Of a stretch of 64,000 bases of DNA, positions 20,737 to 32,429 are shown in pieces. A program made the position numbers and the translations under genes. Where the stretch lies: assembly GCF_900188375.1 (NCBI RefSeq), contig NZ_FZOO01000002.1:600083-664082 (forward strand), given 5' to 3'. The stretch comes from Geodermatophilus pulveris (GTDB taxonomy: Bacteria > Actinomycetota > Actinomycetes > Mycobacteriales > Geodermatophilaceae). Below the pieces are notes generated by a model, which saw only the letters and a list, made by a program, of their open reading frames with translations, was not told the origin of the DNA and did no database searches. Each line of letters begins with the position of its first letter. The first letter of the stretch is position 1.

Positions 20737-21984
20737 TCAGGGGGCCTGCCGGTGCGGCTGCTCGGCCACTTCGTAGGTGTGCCCGGCGGCGCGCAGCCGG
20801 TCGGCCAGCACGGTGCCGAGGGCGGTGGCCGGGGTGAGCGAGCCGGCCCGGGCGGGCAGCCGGTCGCCGTCCACCGCGAGGGCGAGGGCCGTCTCGCCGA
20901 TCATGACGGCGGTGGCCGCGTAGCCGGGGTCGCCCCGGCCGGCGACGGTGGCGCGGTACTGCCGCCCGCCCTCGGTGGTGGCGTCGACCACGGAGCGGAA
21001 CCAGCCGCGGGCGCGGGTCCGCTCGTCCGGGCCGGACCCGGGGTCGGGCAGCACCCGGTCGAGCAGCGCGCGGGTGGGCGGCAGGGCCATGGCGCCGACG
21101 AAGCCGGCCAGCCCAGCGGTCAGCGCGGCGGCCGCCACCGCCCCGGCCGGGCCGCGGCCGCAGCCCTGGAGCTCGCCGTAGCGCAGGCCGCGGCCGTAGG
21201 CCCAGTCCTGCAGGGCGTTGCTGCGCCGCACGACCCGGGTGTTGAACGGCGCCATGACGAACGGCGCCGTCCACCGGCCGTCGGGCGTGCGGGACGGCGG
21301 GACGGCGTCGCGCGGCTGGGGGGTGTCGGGCTCGGCGCCCCGGTCCGGGCTGAGCGAGAACGGGTCCCCGACCAGCCGGCGGGCCGCCGGGTCGCGGCCG
21401 ACCTCCTCGAACTGGGCCCGGGCGGAGTCGACGGTGCCGCCGCTGAACCCGCCGCGGGCGGTGGCGACCAGCCGGACGTCGCCCAGCCCGCCGGCGCCGT
21501 CGGCCCGGGCCCGCTCGGCGAGCAGCAGCACCGACAGGTCGGAGGGCACGGAGTCGTAGCCGCAGGCGTGCACGATGCGGGCGCCGGTGTCGCGGGCGAC
21601 GGCGTCGGTGCGGTCGATCGCGCGGCGGACGAACAGCACCTCGCCGGTCAGGTCGGCGTAGTGGGTGCCGGCCCGGGCGCAGGCCTCGACGACCGGCAGG
21701 CCGTACCGCAGGTAGGGGCCGACGGTGGTGGCCAGCACGCGCGTCGAGCCGGCCAGCGCGGCCAGCGAGGCCTCGTCGGCGGCGTCGGCGGTGACCAGCG
21801 GCCAGTCCCGGGCGGCGGCGGGCAGCTGCGCGCGGGCCCGTTCCAGCCGCTCCCGGGAGCGGCCGGCCAGCGCCACGCGCAGGCCGGCCGGTGCCGCCGA
21901 GGCCAGGTGGGCGGCGACCAGCCGGCCGACGAAGCCGGTGGTGCCGTAGACGACCAGGTCGTGGGTGCGCGCGGGATCGGCCAC
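20737..21984 (-). CDS. Saccharopine dehydrogenase-like NAD(P)-binding reductase
   Basis: 415 residues from GTG 21984. The N-terminal Rossmann fold opens with [18 protein letters not shown], followed by [32 protein letters not shown] and [12 protein letters not shown], the pattern of the saccharopine dehydrogenase/trans-acting enoyl reductase group known in mycobacteria. A hydrophobic stretch near residue 290 ([17 protein letters not shown]) suggests membrane association. The family includes enoyl reductases that act with polyketide synthases, but no such synthase is nearby, so substrate is unknown. It ends 43 bp upstream of uvrC on the same strand. Confidence 0.82.
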   Translation of the reverse strand: MADPARTHDLVVYGTTGFVGRLVAAHLASAAPAGLRVALAGRSRERLERARAQLPAAARDWPLVTADAADEASLAALAGSTRVLATTVGPYLRYGLPVVEACARAGTHYADLTGEVLFVRRAIDRTDAVARDTGARIVHACGYDSVPSDLSVLLLAERARADGAGGLGDVRLVATARGGFSGGTVDSARAQFEEVGRDPAARRLVGDPFSLSPDRGAEPDTPQPRDAVPPSRTPDGRWTAPFVMAPFNTRVVRRSNALQDWAYGRGLRYGELQGCGRGPAGAVAAAALTAGLAGFVGAMALPPTRALLDRVLPDPGSGPDERTRARGWFRSVVDATTEGGRQYRATVAGRGDPGYAATAVMIGETALALAVDGDRLPARAGSLTPATALGTVLADRLRAAGHTYEVAEQPHRQAP

Positions 21985-22030
21985 CGGGCCATCCTCGCCG
22001 GGGCGGGCGCCCGCCGCTCGGCCCCTCCGG

Positions 22031-22330
22031 TCAGCCGGCCGGACGCGACCGGTGCACCGCCGCCGCCCAGGGGGTCCCCGCCGCGACGGCCGCACCGGCC
22101 CGCCGGGCCAGGCGGGCGACGCGGGCGGCGAGCACCAGCGCCGACACCACGCCCACCCCGCCGGCGAGGGCGGCCACCGCGCCGGGCACCGCGTCGCCGC
22201 CCACGGCGAGCACCGCGACCGTCACCAGGGCGAGCAGCACCAGCGTGGACCGCACGCCGCCCCCGGGCGGGCGCGTCCGGGACCAGCCGTGGGACAGGTC
22301 GGGGTCGCAGTCGGGCGTGAGCGCGGTCAC
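22031..22330 (-). CDS. Small two-helix membrane protein, unknown function
   Basis: 99 residues from GTG 22330. The polar N-terminus contains SHGWSRTRPPGGG. Two hydrophobic segments at about 28-45 (LVLLALVTVAVLAVGG) and 48-70 (VAALAGGVGVVSALVLAA) look like transmembrane helices, and the tail is Arg/Ala-rich. No family recognised. It lies between uvrA and the saccharopine-dehydrogenase-like gene on the same strand. Membrane-like hydrophobicity and codon-position GC support a real gene. Confidence 0.6.
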   Translation of the reverse strand: MTALTPDCDPDLSHGWSRTRPPGGGVRSTLVLLALVTVAVLAVGGDAVPGAVAALAGGVGVVSALVLAARVARLARRAGAAVAAGTPWAAAVHRSRPAG

Positions 22331-22427
22331 CGGCGTCTCCTCCGTCGCTGACCGCCCACACCCGCCGGGGCGTGACGTCGGTCACACGGAGGGTAGGGGC
22401 AGGCCTCGCCCCGCTCAAGCCCCCGGC

Positions 22428-25319
<2,892 letters not shown>

Positions 25320-25451
25320 TGTGATCCCTGTCGGTCTGTTGGGCCGGCCGGTCGCTCCGGGCCCGCGGTGGGGTGTCGAGGTGTCGCTATCGGCAACGCC
25401 GTCACCGTCCGGCCGCAATCCGTGACGACGGCGACGTTGCGCGGGGGCTGC

Positions 25452-26906
25452 TCAGGCAGGTGCGGGTGCCGGCGGGGCGGTCGGGTCGAAGACCGGTGGG
25501 TACCGGCGCCACGGCAGCCGCCGCTCCAGCTCCCCGGCGATCCAGAGTAGCCGCCCCTCCGCCCCCGGGGGGCCGACCAGCTGGACGGCCAGCGGCTGCC
25601 CGCTGGACCGGGTGCCGGCGGGCAGCACGAGGGCCGGGAGGCCGGCGAGGTTCCAGGCCGCCGTCCACGGCGCCCAGCGGGCGTTCGCCGCCACGTTGGC
25701 CAGGAAGGACCGCTCGTGCCAGGGCCGGGCGGGCAGCGGCGGCCCGGTCGTCACGGGCGTCAGCAGGACGTCGACGTCCGAGAAGAAGCGCGTCGACCGC
25801 GCGCGGAAGCGCTCCGCCGTCGCGGGCCGGACCAGGCCGGCCGCCCGGACGGCCCGCCCGATGCGGGCGTGGGTGCGGCTGCGCGGCTGCAGGTCGGCGA
25901 GCGGGACGCCGAGGTGCGCGGCGTCGTCGGCCGCGCCGGCCATCCACCGGGCCAGCGTCCCGGTCACGGCCCCGGGGGTGACCGGCGGGTCGCGGCGGAC
26001 GACGGTGTGCCCGGCGGCGGCGAGGGCGGCGGCCACCGCCTCGACCGCCGCGCGGGCCGGCCCGTCGGGGCGGGCACCGGGCACCGGCGAGCGGGTGGAG
26101 ACGGCGACGCGCAGCGGCCGCCCGGGCGCCGGCGGCGCGGCCGGCTCCTCCCCCGCCAGGACCGCGTGCGCCAGCGCGAGGTCGGCCACGGTGGTGGCCA
26201 GGGCCCCGTTGACCGCCATGCCCGACCAGTCGTCGGCGCCGATGCCGCCGGGGACCACGCCCCGGCCGGGCTTGAGGGCGACCAGCCCGCAGGCGGCCGC
26301 CGGCAGGCGCAGCGAGCCCAGGCCGTCGTTGCCGTGGGCGAGCGGGACCGCCCCGGAGGCGACCGCCGCCGCGCTGCCGCCGGAGCTGCCGGCCGGCGAG
26401 CGGGCGGTGTCCCAGGGGTTGCGGGTGACCGTGCCGGGCCCGTCGGTGGCGGCGTAGAGGCACAGCTCGGGCACCCGGGTGACGCCGACGACGACCGCCC
26501 CCGCCCGCCGCAGCCGGGCGACGACCTCCGCGTCGCGCGCCTCCGGCGGCCCGGTGCGGCCCGCGACGCCGTCGGTGCGGACCTCCCCGGCGACGGCGAC
26601 GTTGTCCTTGACCGCGACCGGCACCCCGGCCAGCGGCATCGCGAAGCGGGTGAGCGCGGTGTCGACGGCGTGCGCCTCGGCCAGCGCGGCCTCCCGGCGG
26701 ACGACGCGGAAGGCGCCGACCCGCGGCTCGACCGCGTCGAGGTGGGCCAGGTGCGCGCGGAGGACCTCCACGGCGGTCAGCTCCCCGGACCGCACCCGGG
26801 CGGCCAGCTCGGTGGCCGGCAGGCCGACGACCCCGGCCCCGCGGGGCGCGACCGGGCCGTCCCCGTCCGGCCCGGCGCCGACCCGCAGACCTCGGCTAGC
26901 GTCCAT
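25452..26906 (-). CDS. Amidase-signature hydrolase
   Basis: 484-residue member of the amidase signature family (Ser-cisSer-Lys triad), hydrolysing an unknown amide. The catalytic Lys is in VPVAVKDNVAVAGE near residue 97, the cis-Ser and surrounding glycines in SPAGSSGGSAAAVASG near 172, and the nucleophile region GNDGLGSLRLPAAACGL near 195. Distinct from GatA: it lacks GatA context and has an Arg/Pro-rich C-terminus. ATG 26906 is used. It is divergent from the MBL-fold gene with 47 bp between starts, so the two probably share a promoter region. Confidence 0.88.
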   Translation of the reverse strand: MDASRGLRVGAGPDGDGPVAPRGAGVVGLPATELAARVRSGELTAVEVLRAHLAHLDAVEPRVGAFRVVRREAALAEAHAVDTALTRFAMPLAGVPVAVKDNVAVAGEVRTDGVAGRTGPPEARDAEVVARLRRAGAVVVGVTRVPELCLYAATDGPGTVTRNPWDTARSPAGSSGGSAAAVASGAVPLAHGNDGLGSLRLPAAACGLVALKPGRGVVPGGIGADDWSGMAVNGALATTVADLALAHAVLAGEEPAAPPAPGRPLRVAVSTRSPVPGARPDGPARAAVEAVAAALAAAGHTVVRRDPPVTPGAVTGTLARWMAGAADDAAHLGVPLADLQPRSRTHARIGRAVRAAGLVRPATAERFRARSTRFFSDVDVLLTPVTTGPPLPARPWHERSFLANVAANARWAPWTAAWNLAGLPALVLPAGTRSSGQPLAVQLVGPPGAEGRLLWIAGELERRLPWRRYPPVFDPTAPPAPAPA

Positions 26907-26953
26907 GCCTGGACCGTAACCGCGGCCACCGACACGATCCGAGCGGAGGCGGG

Positions 26954-27610
26954 ATGGCGTACACGGGCGACGTCGAGGTGGGCGGACCGGCCGACGTCCG
27001 GGAGCTGCAAGGGCTCGTAATCAGCAAGCTGGCGGTCAGCGAGATGGCCAACAACGCCTACCTCCTGCGCGACCCGGACACCGGCGAGGCGCTGCTCGTC
27101 GACGCCGCCGCCGAGCCCGGTGCGCTGCGCGCGCTGATCGGCGACGCCGACGTGCACACCGTCGTCACCACGCACGGGCACTGGGACCACCACCGCGCGC
27201 TGCCGGAGGTGGTCCGGGCCACCGGGGCGGTCACCGTCGCGCACCCGGCGGACGCCGGCGACCTGCCCGTCCCCGTCCAGCGGCCGGTCGACCACGGCGA
27301 CACCGTGCGGGTCGGCCGGCAGACCCTCGAGGTGGTGCACCTGCGCGGCCACACCCCGGGCAGCATCGCGCTGGTCTGGCGCGGGCCCGAGGGGGCCGGC
27401 ACGCACGTCTTCACCGGCGACAGCCTCTTCCCCGGCGGCGTGGGGAAGACCTGGTCGCCGGAGGACTTCACCAGCCTGGTCGACGACGTCGAGGACCGGC
27501 TGTTCGGCGCGCTGCCCGACGACACCTGGGTCTACCCCGGCCACGGCAGGGACACCACGCTGGGCGCCGAGCGCCCGCACCTCGGGGAGTGGCGCGCCCG
27601 CGGCTGGTGA
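26954..27610 (+). CDS. Metallo-beta-lactamase-fold hydrolase (glyoxalase II-like)
   Basis: 218 residues with the complete metal-binding set: THGHWDHH near residue 73, RGHTPGS near 132, TGDSLF near 155 and YPGHG near 193. The compact size and the GHTPGS context fit small glyoxalase II-like thioesterases. In mycobacteria an MBL-fold gene likewise lies beside uvrA. Substrate unknown. A GGAGG site sits seven bases before ATG 26954. It faces the CPBP gene with 34 bp between stops. Confidence 0.88.
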   Translation: MAYTGDVEVGGPADVRELQGLVISKLAVSEMANNAYLLRDPDTGEALLVDAAAEPGALRALIGDADVHTVVTTHGHWDHHRALPEVVRATGAVTVAHPADAGDLPVPVQRPVDHGDTVRVGRQTLEVVHLRGHTPGSIALVWRGPEGAGTHVFTGDSLFPGGVGKTWSPEDFTSLVDDVEDRLFGALPDDTWVYPGHGRDTTLGAERPHLGEWRARGW

Positions 27611-27644
27611 GGCGCGGTCCGCGCCGGTCACCCCGCGGTGCGCC

Positions 27645-28406
27645 TCAGGCCGCCGGGCGCGGGGCGCGCACGTCGGGGTGGTCGGCGAACAGCGGCGGCA
27701 GGTAGCGCAGCATCAGCGCCGACCAGGTGACGTGGGTGAGCACCGAGGCCTGGATGCCGCCGGTGACCCGCCGCTGCAGGCCGAACAGCGCGCCCATGAC
27801 CAGCGAGGCGAGCAGCAGGGCCGGGTTGCGGGTCGCCGCCGTCGCCAGCCCGTAGACCGCGGTCGAGGTGACCACCGGGCGGTCCACGCCGATGGCGGCG
27901 TACAGCGCGCCGCGGAAGAAGACCTCCTCGGCGACGCCGTTGAGCAGCGCCGTGGTCGCCACCAGCGGCGTCGAGCCCTGGTGCGCGTAGCGCACGACCC
28001 GGGTGATCGCCCGGTCGAGGACGGGGACCCGGCGGGCCACCAGGGCCGCGCCGTAGAAGGCGCCGAAGGCGCCGATCCCGGTGGCCACAGGGGTCACCAC
28101 GGGGCGGCGCAGCTGGTGGTCGGGGGTGGCCATCCAGCCGAGGTGCAACGGACCCGAGGCCAGCCCACCGGCGACCCAGGTGCCGGCGACGGCCATCGTG
28201 AGGCCGTAGAAGGACGGCGAGCCCGGCGTCGTCGACAGCGACACCCCGAGCAGCCCGGCACCCCCCAGCGCCACCCCCGCGGTCACCCGCCGGCGGCGGC
28301 GGAAGGCCGCGTCGGTCTCGCGGTGGTCCCGCGGGACGGGCTCGACCAGCCAGCGCGGCAGCCGGCCGGCCGCCCGGGCGAGCAGGCCGCCGCGCCGTGG
28401 GCTCAC
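27645..28406 (-). CDS. CPBP-family intramembrane protein (Abi/CAAX-like), possibly altered active site
   Basis: 253 residues from GTG 28406, with about six hydrophobic segments. The first CPBP motif, EEVFFRG near residue 168, is intact with both glutamates and Arg. The second motif, normally FxxxH, reads FGLQRR near 215, without the His. A later His occurs in LTHVTW. The family includes glutamic-type intramembrane proteases and bacteriocin self-immunity proteins; activity here is uncertain. The start overlaps the stop of the upstream epimerase-like gene by four bases (GTGA), so they form a coupled pair. Confidence 0.8.
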   Translation of the reverse strand: MSPRRGGLLARAAGRLPRWLVEPVPRDHRETDAAFRRRRRVTAGVALGGAGLLGVSLSTTPGSPSFYGLTMAVAGTWVAGGLASGPLHLGWMATPDHQLRRPVVTPVATGIGAFGAFYGAALVARRVPVLDRAITRVVRYAHQGSTPLVATTALLNGVAEEVFFRGALYAAIGVDRPVVTSTAVYGLATAATRNPALLLASLVMGALFGLQRRVTGGIQASVLTHVTWSALMLRYLPPLFADHPDVRAPRPAA

Positions 28407-29353
28407 GAGCGGGCGCCGCGGGCGAGCAGGCCGCCGCGGCGGACGTGGGCCGCGTGCCGGCGGGCGGCCGCCCGCTCCCCCAGGGCCACCAGCACCATCT
28501 CGTCGTAGTCCACCGGCTCGAACGGCACGACCGTGCGGATCGCGTCGTCGGTGACGACCACCTCGTTGATCATCGAGTCGACCAGCGAGCGGCCGGTGGT
28601 CACGTCGACGTCGGTGACCAGGGCCAGCCACCGCGAGGACAGGCTCGGTGTCAGCAGCGGCACCGGGATGACGAACAGGTGCCTGCCCTGGATGTCGGCG
28701 ACCCGGGTGAGCATCTGCAGGTAGGTGAGCACCTCGGGGCCGCCGACCTCGAACACCCGGCCCGCGGCGTCGGGCGCCTCGACGACGCCGGCCAGGTAGC
28801 GGACGACGTCGGCGACGGCGATCGGCTGCGTGCGGGTGTGCACCCAGCGCGGGGTCACCATGGCCGGCAGGTGCCTCACGAGCTGGCGGGTGATCTCCCA
28901 GGAGACGCCGCCGTGGCCGACGATGATGCCCGCGCGCAGGGTCGTGACCGGGACGCCGGTCGAGCCGAGCAGCCGCTCCACCTCGCGGCGGCTGCGCAGG
29001 TGCGGGGAGAGGTCGTCGCCGTCGCGGCCCAGGCCGCCGAGGTACACGATGCGTTCCAGCCCGGCGTCGGCGGCGGCGCGGGCGAAGGTCCGCGCGGCCT
29101 CGGCGTCCTTGCGCTGGAAGTCGGCGTCCCCGAGGGAGTGGACGAGGTAGTAGGCGGCCGTGCAGCCGCGCAGCGCCCGCCGCAGGGACTCCTCGTCGGC
29201 GACGTCGCCGGCCACCGGCGTGCCGGCGCCGCGGTAGTCGTCCGGCCGGCGGGTCATGGCGCGCACGTCGTGCCCCGCCTTCACCAGGGCCGGCGCGAGC
29301 CGGCCGCCCACGAACCCGGACGCGCCGGTGACGAGGAGGTGCATGGGGTCCAT
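28403..29353 (-). CDS. NAD(P)-binding sugar-epimerase/NmrA-like protein
   Basis: 316 residues, atypical short-chain dehydrogenase fold of the NmrA/NDUFA9 kind. The glycine motif LLVTGASGFVGGRLAPAL is at residues about 6-22, followed by AMTRRPDDY and AYYLVHSLGDADFQRKD. The usual YxxxK is not present, as is common in this group, so it may bind NAD(P) without classical dehydrogenase activity. ATG 29353 and ATG 29344 (MHLLVTGASG) are both possible starts. It is coupled to the CPBP gene downstream by a four-base overlap. Confidence 0.82.
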   Translation of the reverse strand: MDPMHLLVTGASGFVGGRLAPALVKAGHDVRAMTRRPDDYRGAGTPVAGDVADEESLRRALRGCTAAYYLVHSLGDADFQRKDAEAARTFARAAADAGLERIVYLGGLGRDGDDLSPHLRSRREVERLLGSTGVPVTTLRAGIIVGHGGVSWEITRQLVRHLPAMVTPRWVHTRTQPIAVADVVRYLAGVVEAPDAAGRVFEVGGPEVLTYLQMLTRVADIQGRHLFVIPVPLLTPSLSSRWLALVTDVDVTTGRSLVDSMINEVVVTDDAIRTVVPFEPVDYDEMVLVALGERAAARRHAAHVRRGGLLARGARS

Positions 29354-29433
29354 CTACCCGGGGGCCCCGACCGGAACCCCGCCGCTCCGCGTGGCGCGGG
29401 GCCGGCTGCCGTCCCCCGGCGGCGGGGTGCGCG

Positions 29434-29477
29434 GGCGGCCCCTCCAGCGTCCCCGCGGGGACGCCGGAGGGGCCGCC
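29434..29477 (-). terminator. Strong terminator hairpin after the M28 peptidase gene
   Basis: A near-perfect stem of about 21 bp: outer arm 29434-29445 with 29466-29477, inner arm 29447-29454 with 29457-29464, a single A/C mismatch and a two-base loop. It begins 17 bases past the stop of the peptidase gene (minus strand). Confidence 0.8.
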
Positions 29478-29494
29478 GTCAGGCCCGTGTCCGG

Positions 29495-31117
29495 TCAGGC
29501 CACGGTGTCGTGCGCGTGCTCGTGGTCGTGCTCGAGGCCGCCCCCGCCCGGCGGCACCTCGAAGGTCCCCTCCGGGCCGGCCGGGGCCGGCAGCTCGAAC
29601 GGCCGGCCGGGGACCTCCCGGCCGGGGACGCCGTTCACCGGCTCCGTCGAGGAGGCGAACGTCAGCATCGCGAAGGCGATCAGGTCGCTGTTCACGTCGA
29701 GGGCGTCCTCCGCCAGGTTGTCGATCGTGTCGCAGGCCAGGTGGTAGCACGGGTCGAACGACTCACCGGCGACACCGCCCCAGATCGCCGCCTGCTCCTC
29801 GGTCTTGACGACCTCGGCACCGGTGAACAGGCCACCGGAGGGGATGCCGGCCTCGATGAACGCCTCGTAGTCGCTGCGGCCGGAGTACTCCGCGTCGTCG
29901 TAGGGGACGCCGACCGCGGTGTAGTAGGACTCGTAGACGTCCTCGATGGCCGTCGACCCTGCCGGGATCGGGACCGGCGCCGGCCAGGTCGACTGGTCGG
30001 AGTCGTAGACCATCTGCACGTGGTTCGGCGACGCCACCATGTCGTAGTTCATGTACAGCGCGATCCGGTCCCGCTCGGCCTGCGGCAGGCTCTCGACGTA
30101 CGCCGCGGACCCGAGCAGGCCCAGCTCCTCGGCGCCCCACCAGCCGAAGCGGATGGTGTTCTGCGGCTTGCTGTTCGCCATCATCAGCGCGGTCTCCAGC
30201 AGGGCCGACGAGCCGGAGCCGTTGTCGTTGATGCCCGGCCCCGCGGGGACGCTGTCGAGGTGGGCGCCGGCCATGACGACGTTGCTGGTGTCCTCGCCGG
30301 CGAGCTCGGCGACGACGCTGACGTCGGTGCGCGTCTCCGGCTCCTGCACCGCCACCCGGGCGGTGCTGCCCTCCGCGGCCAGCGCCCGCCCGTCCGCGAA
30401 GCTCGCCCCCACGACGGGCACGGACGCCACGTAGGGGTCCAGGGTGCCGACGACGAGACCCTCGGTGGACGCCTCGGTGCCCGAGTTGAGGACGACGACC
30501 GCCTCGGCGCCCGCAGCGACCGCGTTCTGCACCTTGACCGCGAAGGTGCAGGTCCCGCGCTGGACCAGCGCGATGTCACTCGAGCCCCCCAGGGCTGCGC
30601 CCGCGAAGTCGCTCGCCTCGCAGCCGCTGGTGGAGGCGCGCGGCGGCTCCAGGGCGAGGTCGATCGGGACCACCGTGCCGGTGACGTCACCGGCACCGCT
30701 GTTGGTGAACACGCTGCTCTCGTAGGTGGCCGGGCTCGTCCCGGTCCGGTCCAGGACCGCCGGGAAGTCGAAGCGGAACTCCACCGGCGCGGTGGTCACG
30801 TCGTAACCGGCCTCCTCCAGCAACCCGGAGACGTGGTCCACGCTCGCCGCGTATCCCTGCGTGCCCGCCGCCCGGCTGTCCGGGTACACCGGGTCGGTGC
30901 TGGCGTCGGCGATCGCCTGGAAGGCGCGCTGGTGCTCCATGACGCCGTCCGGCGTCACGCAGTCGAGCAGCTTCGCGTAGGTGTTGTTGGTGCGCTCGTC
31001 GCACCCCCTGCCCGGCGCCGCACCGGCCGCGGTGACCGGGAGCGCCAGGGCCAGCAGCAGTCCGCTGCCCCCCAGCGCGATGACGCGGGACGTCGTCTGT
31101 CGTCGGCTCACACTCAT
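29495..31117 (-). CDS. Secreted M28 family aminopeptidase with PA domain
   Basis: 540 residues. Sec signal peptide of about 34 residues (basic start, LLLALALPVTAAGA, AAP). A protease-associated (PA) insert lies at about 150-250 and contains ALVQRGTCTFAVKVQNA. The M28 zinc core follows: AGAHLDSVPAGPGINDNGSGS (first His and bridging Asp, near 290), WWGAEELGLLG (catalytic Glu pair, near 328), NYDMVA (Asp, near 356) and CYHLACDT (His, near 460). The C-terminus is Gly/Pro-rich and ends with EHDHEHAHDTVA, a His/Asp/Glu tail that could bind metal. Likely an extracellular leucine-type aminopeptidase. It is monocistronic, with a strong hairpin downstream. Confidence 0.92.
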   Translation of the reverse strand: MSVSRRQTTSRVIALGGSGLLLALALPVTAAGAAPGRGCDERTNNTYAKLLDCVTPDGVMEHQRAFQAIADASTDPVYPDSRAAGTQGYAASVDHVSGLLEEAGYDVTTAPVEFRFDFPAVLDRTGTSPATYESSVFTNSGAGDVTGTVVPIDLALEPPRASTSGCEASDFAGAALGGSSDIALVQRGTCTFAVKVQNAVAAGAEAVVVLNSGTEASTEGLVVGTLDPYVASVPVVGASFADGRALAAEGSTARVAVQEPETRTDVSVVAELAGEDTSNVVMAGAHLDSVPAGPGINDNGSGSSALLETALMMANSKPQNTIRFGWWGAEELGLLGSAAYVESLPQAERDRIALYMNYDMVASPNHVQMVYDSDQSTWPAPVPIPAGSTAIEDVYESYYTAVGVPYDDAEYSGRSDYEAFIEAGIPSGGLFTGAEVVKTEEQAAIWGGVAGESFDPCYHLACDTIDNLAEDALDVNSDLIAFAMLTFASSTEPVNGVPGREVPGRPFELPAPAGPEGTFEVPPGGGGLEHDHEHAHDTVA

Positions 31118-31165
31118 CCCCTCGCTGACCGCCCGGCGGCGGGACCGGCGCCGGACGCCGACTCC

Positions 31166-31221
31166 GTCGTCGGCCCCGTGACTCTCACCCGGGCCGACGA
31201 CCGTTGCCCAGCGCCAGGTTA
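31166..31221 (-). promoter_or_regulatory. Inverted repeat and candidate promoter upstream of the M28 gene
   Basis: GTCGTCGGCCC (31166-31176) and GGGCCGACGAC (31191-31201) form a perfect 11-bp inverted repeat with a 14-base loop. On the minus strand TAACCT (31221-31216) just upstream is a possible -10 box. The repeat may be an operator for the peptidase, or the delayed terminator of the four-gene operon that ends at 31360. Confidence 0.35.
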
Positions 31222-31359
31222 TGACTGCCCTGCGTCACCAGGCCGGCGCCGGACGGCCGGACACGCGACCCGACCTGGGCGTCGGCGAGCCGGCCGCCGT
31301 GGACACTCCGGGCGGCAGTCGTCACGCTGAGCACGGGAGGCGCGACGGTGCGTCGCAGG

Positions 31360-31638
31360 TCAGTCCTCGAAGAGGGCGACCAGCTCGTCGGGGGTGCCGG
31401 CCACGTGCAGCGGGACGACGGACACCGTCCACTCCGGTCGCCGGGCGTCGATGCCGATGGCGAGGTCCCAGGCGGCGCGGGCGGACAGCGGCCCGAAGCA
31501 CGCGTCGTCACCGTCCTCGCCGAGGGCGACCTCGACCAGCCAGGCGTCGGACAGGTCGGCGGCGAGCTCGGCGAAGTCCGGCTCGGTGCCGTCCTCCGGT
31601 TCGGGCTCGTCGGCCTGCACGGGGTAGACGATGGCCAT
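31360..31638 (-). CDS. Small acidic protein, unknown function
   Basis: 92 residues, strongly acidic (start MAIVYPVQADEPEPEDGTEPD). It has a compact second half with SARAAWDLAIGIDARRPEWTV that looks folded; no family recognised. A perfect AGGAGG site precedes ATG 31638, and it starts 12 bp after the SDR stop, so it is the last gene of the oxidase-acetamidase-SDR operon. Function may relate to that pathway or be structural; sequence gives no clue. Confidence 0.75.
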   Translation of the reverse strand: MAIVYPVQADEPEPEDGTEPDFAELAADLSDAWLVEVALGEDGDDACFGPLSARAAWDLAIGIDARRPEWTVSVVPLHVAGTPDELVALFED

Positions 31639-31650
31639 GGCGGGCTCCTC

Positions 31651-32412
31651 CTAGAGCTGGATGCCGCGGGTGAGCGCGCCGTCGACGACGAGGTTGGTGC
31701 CGGTGGTGAAGCTGGAGACCGGGCTGGACAGGAAGACCACGGCCCGCGCCATCTCCTGAGGCGTCCCCATCCGCCCGGTCGGGTTCAGGCCCAGGGCCGT
31801 CCCGTACAGGTCCGGCATGGCCGTCTCGGCGCCCTGCCAGAACCCGTCGTCGAAGTAGGTGTTGCCCGGCGAGACCACGTTGGCGCGCACGCCCCGGCCG
31901 GCCAGCTGCAGTGCCAGCCCGGATACGTAGCCGACGATGGCGGTCTTCATCGTCCCGTAGGGGCCCGAGGCGAAGTCGGCCTCCCGCCCGGAGACGCTGG
32001 AGATCGCCACGATGGACCCCCGCCCGCTGGCCTCCAGGTGCGGCAGCGCGGCCTTGGCCAACCGCACCGTGTGCATCAGGTCGACCTCGAAGCCCGTGTA
32101 CCAGTTCTCCTCGGTGTCCGGGACGGCGATCGCGCTGACGTTGGCGACGACGGCGTCCAGGCCGCCGAGCCGGCCGGCGGCGTCGCCCACCCAGCCGGTG
32201 AGCGCCCGCCCGTCCCGGACGTCCAGGCGGACGCCGGTGGCCTTGCCGCCGCGCTCCGCGACGGCCGCCTCGGTCGCCTCGATCTCGGCGGCGTCCCGGG
32301 CGCAGAACTCCACGACGGCGCCCTCGTCGACGAACGCCTCGACGATGGCGCGGCCGATGCCGCGGGTGCCGCCGGTGACCAGCACGCGGGCGCCGGTGAG
32401 CTGCAGGTCCAT
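31651..32412 (-). CDS. Short-chain dehydrogenase/reductase
   Basis: 253-residue classical SDR. Cofactor motif VLVTGGTRGIGRAI is near residue 10, VANVS near 86, catalytic Ser in IVAISSVSG near 137 and YGTMK near 150, all intact, plus the VSPGNTYFDDG loop. FCARDAAE after the second strand suggests NADP(H) through the Arg. Substrate unknown. It starts 17 bp after the acetamidase gene, with GGGAGA as ribosome site. Confidence 0.92.
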   Translation of the reverse strand: MDLQLTGARVLVTGGTRGIGRAIVEAFVDEGAVVEFCARDAAEIEATEAAVAERGGKATGVRLDVRDGRALTGWVGDAAGRLGGLDAVVANVSAIAVPDTEENWYTGFEVDLMHTVRLAKAALPHLEASGRGSIVAISSVSGREADFASGPYGTMKTAIVGYVSGLALQLAGRGVRANVVSPGNTYFDDGFWQGAETAMPDLYGTALGLNPTGRMGTPQEMARAVVFLSSPVSSFTTGTNLVVDGALTRGIQL

Positions 32413-32429
32413 CGGTGTGTCTCCCGGTC

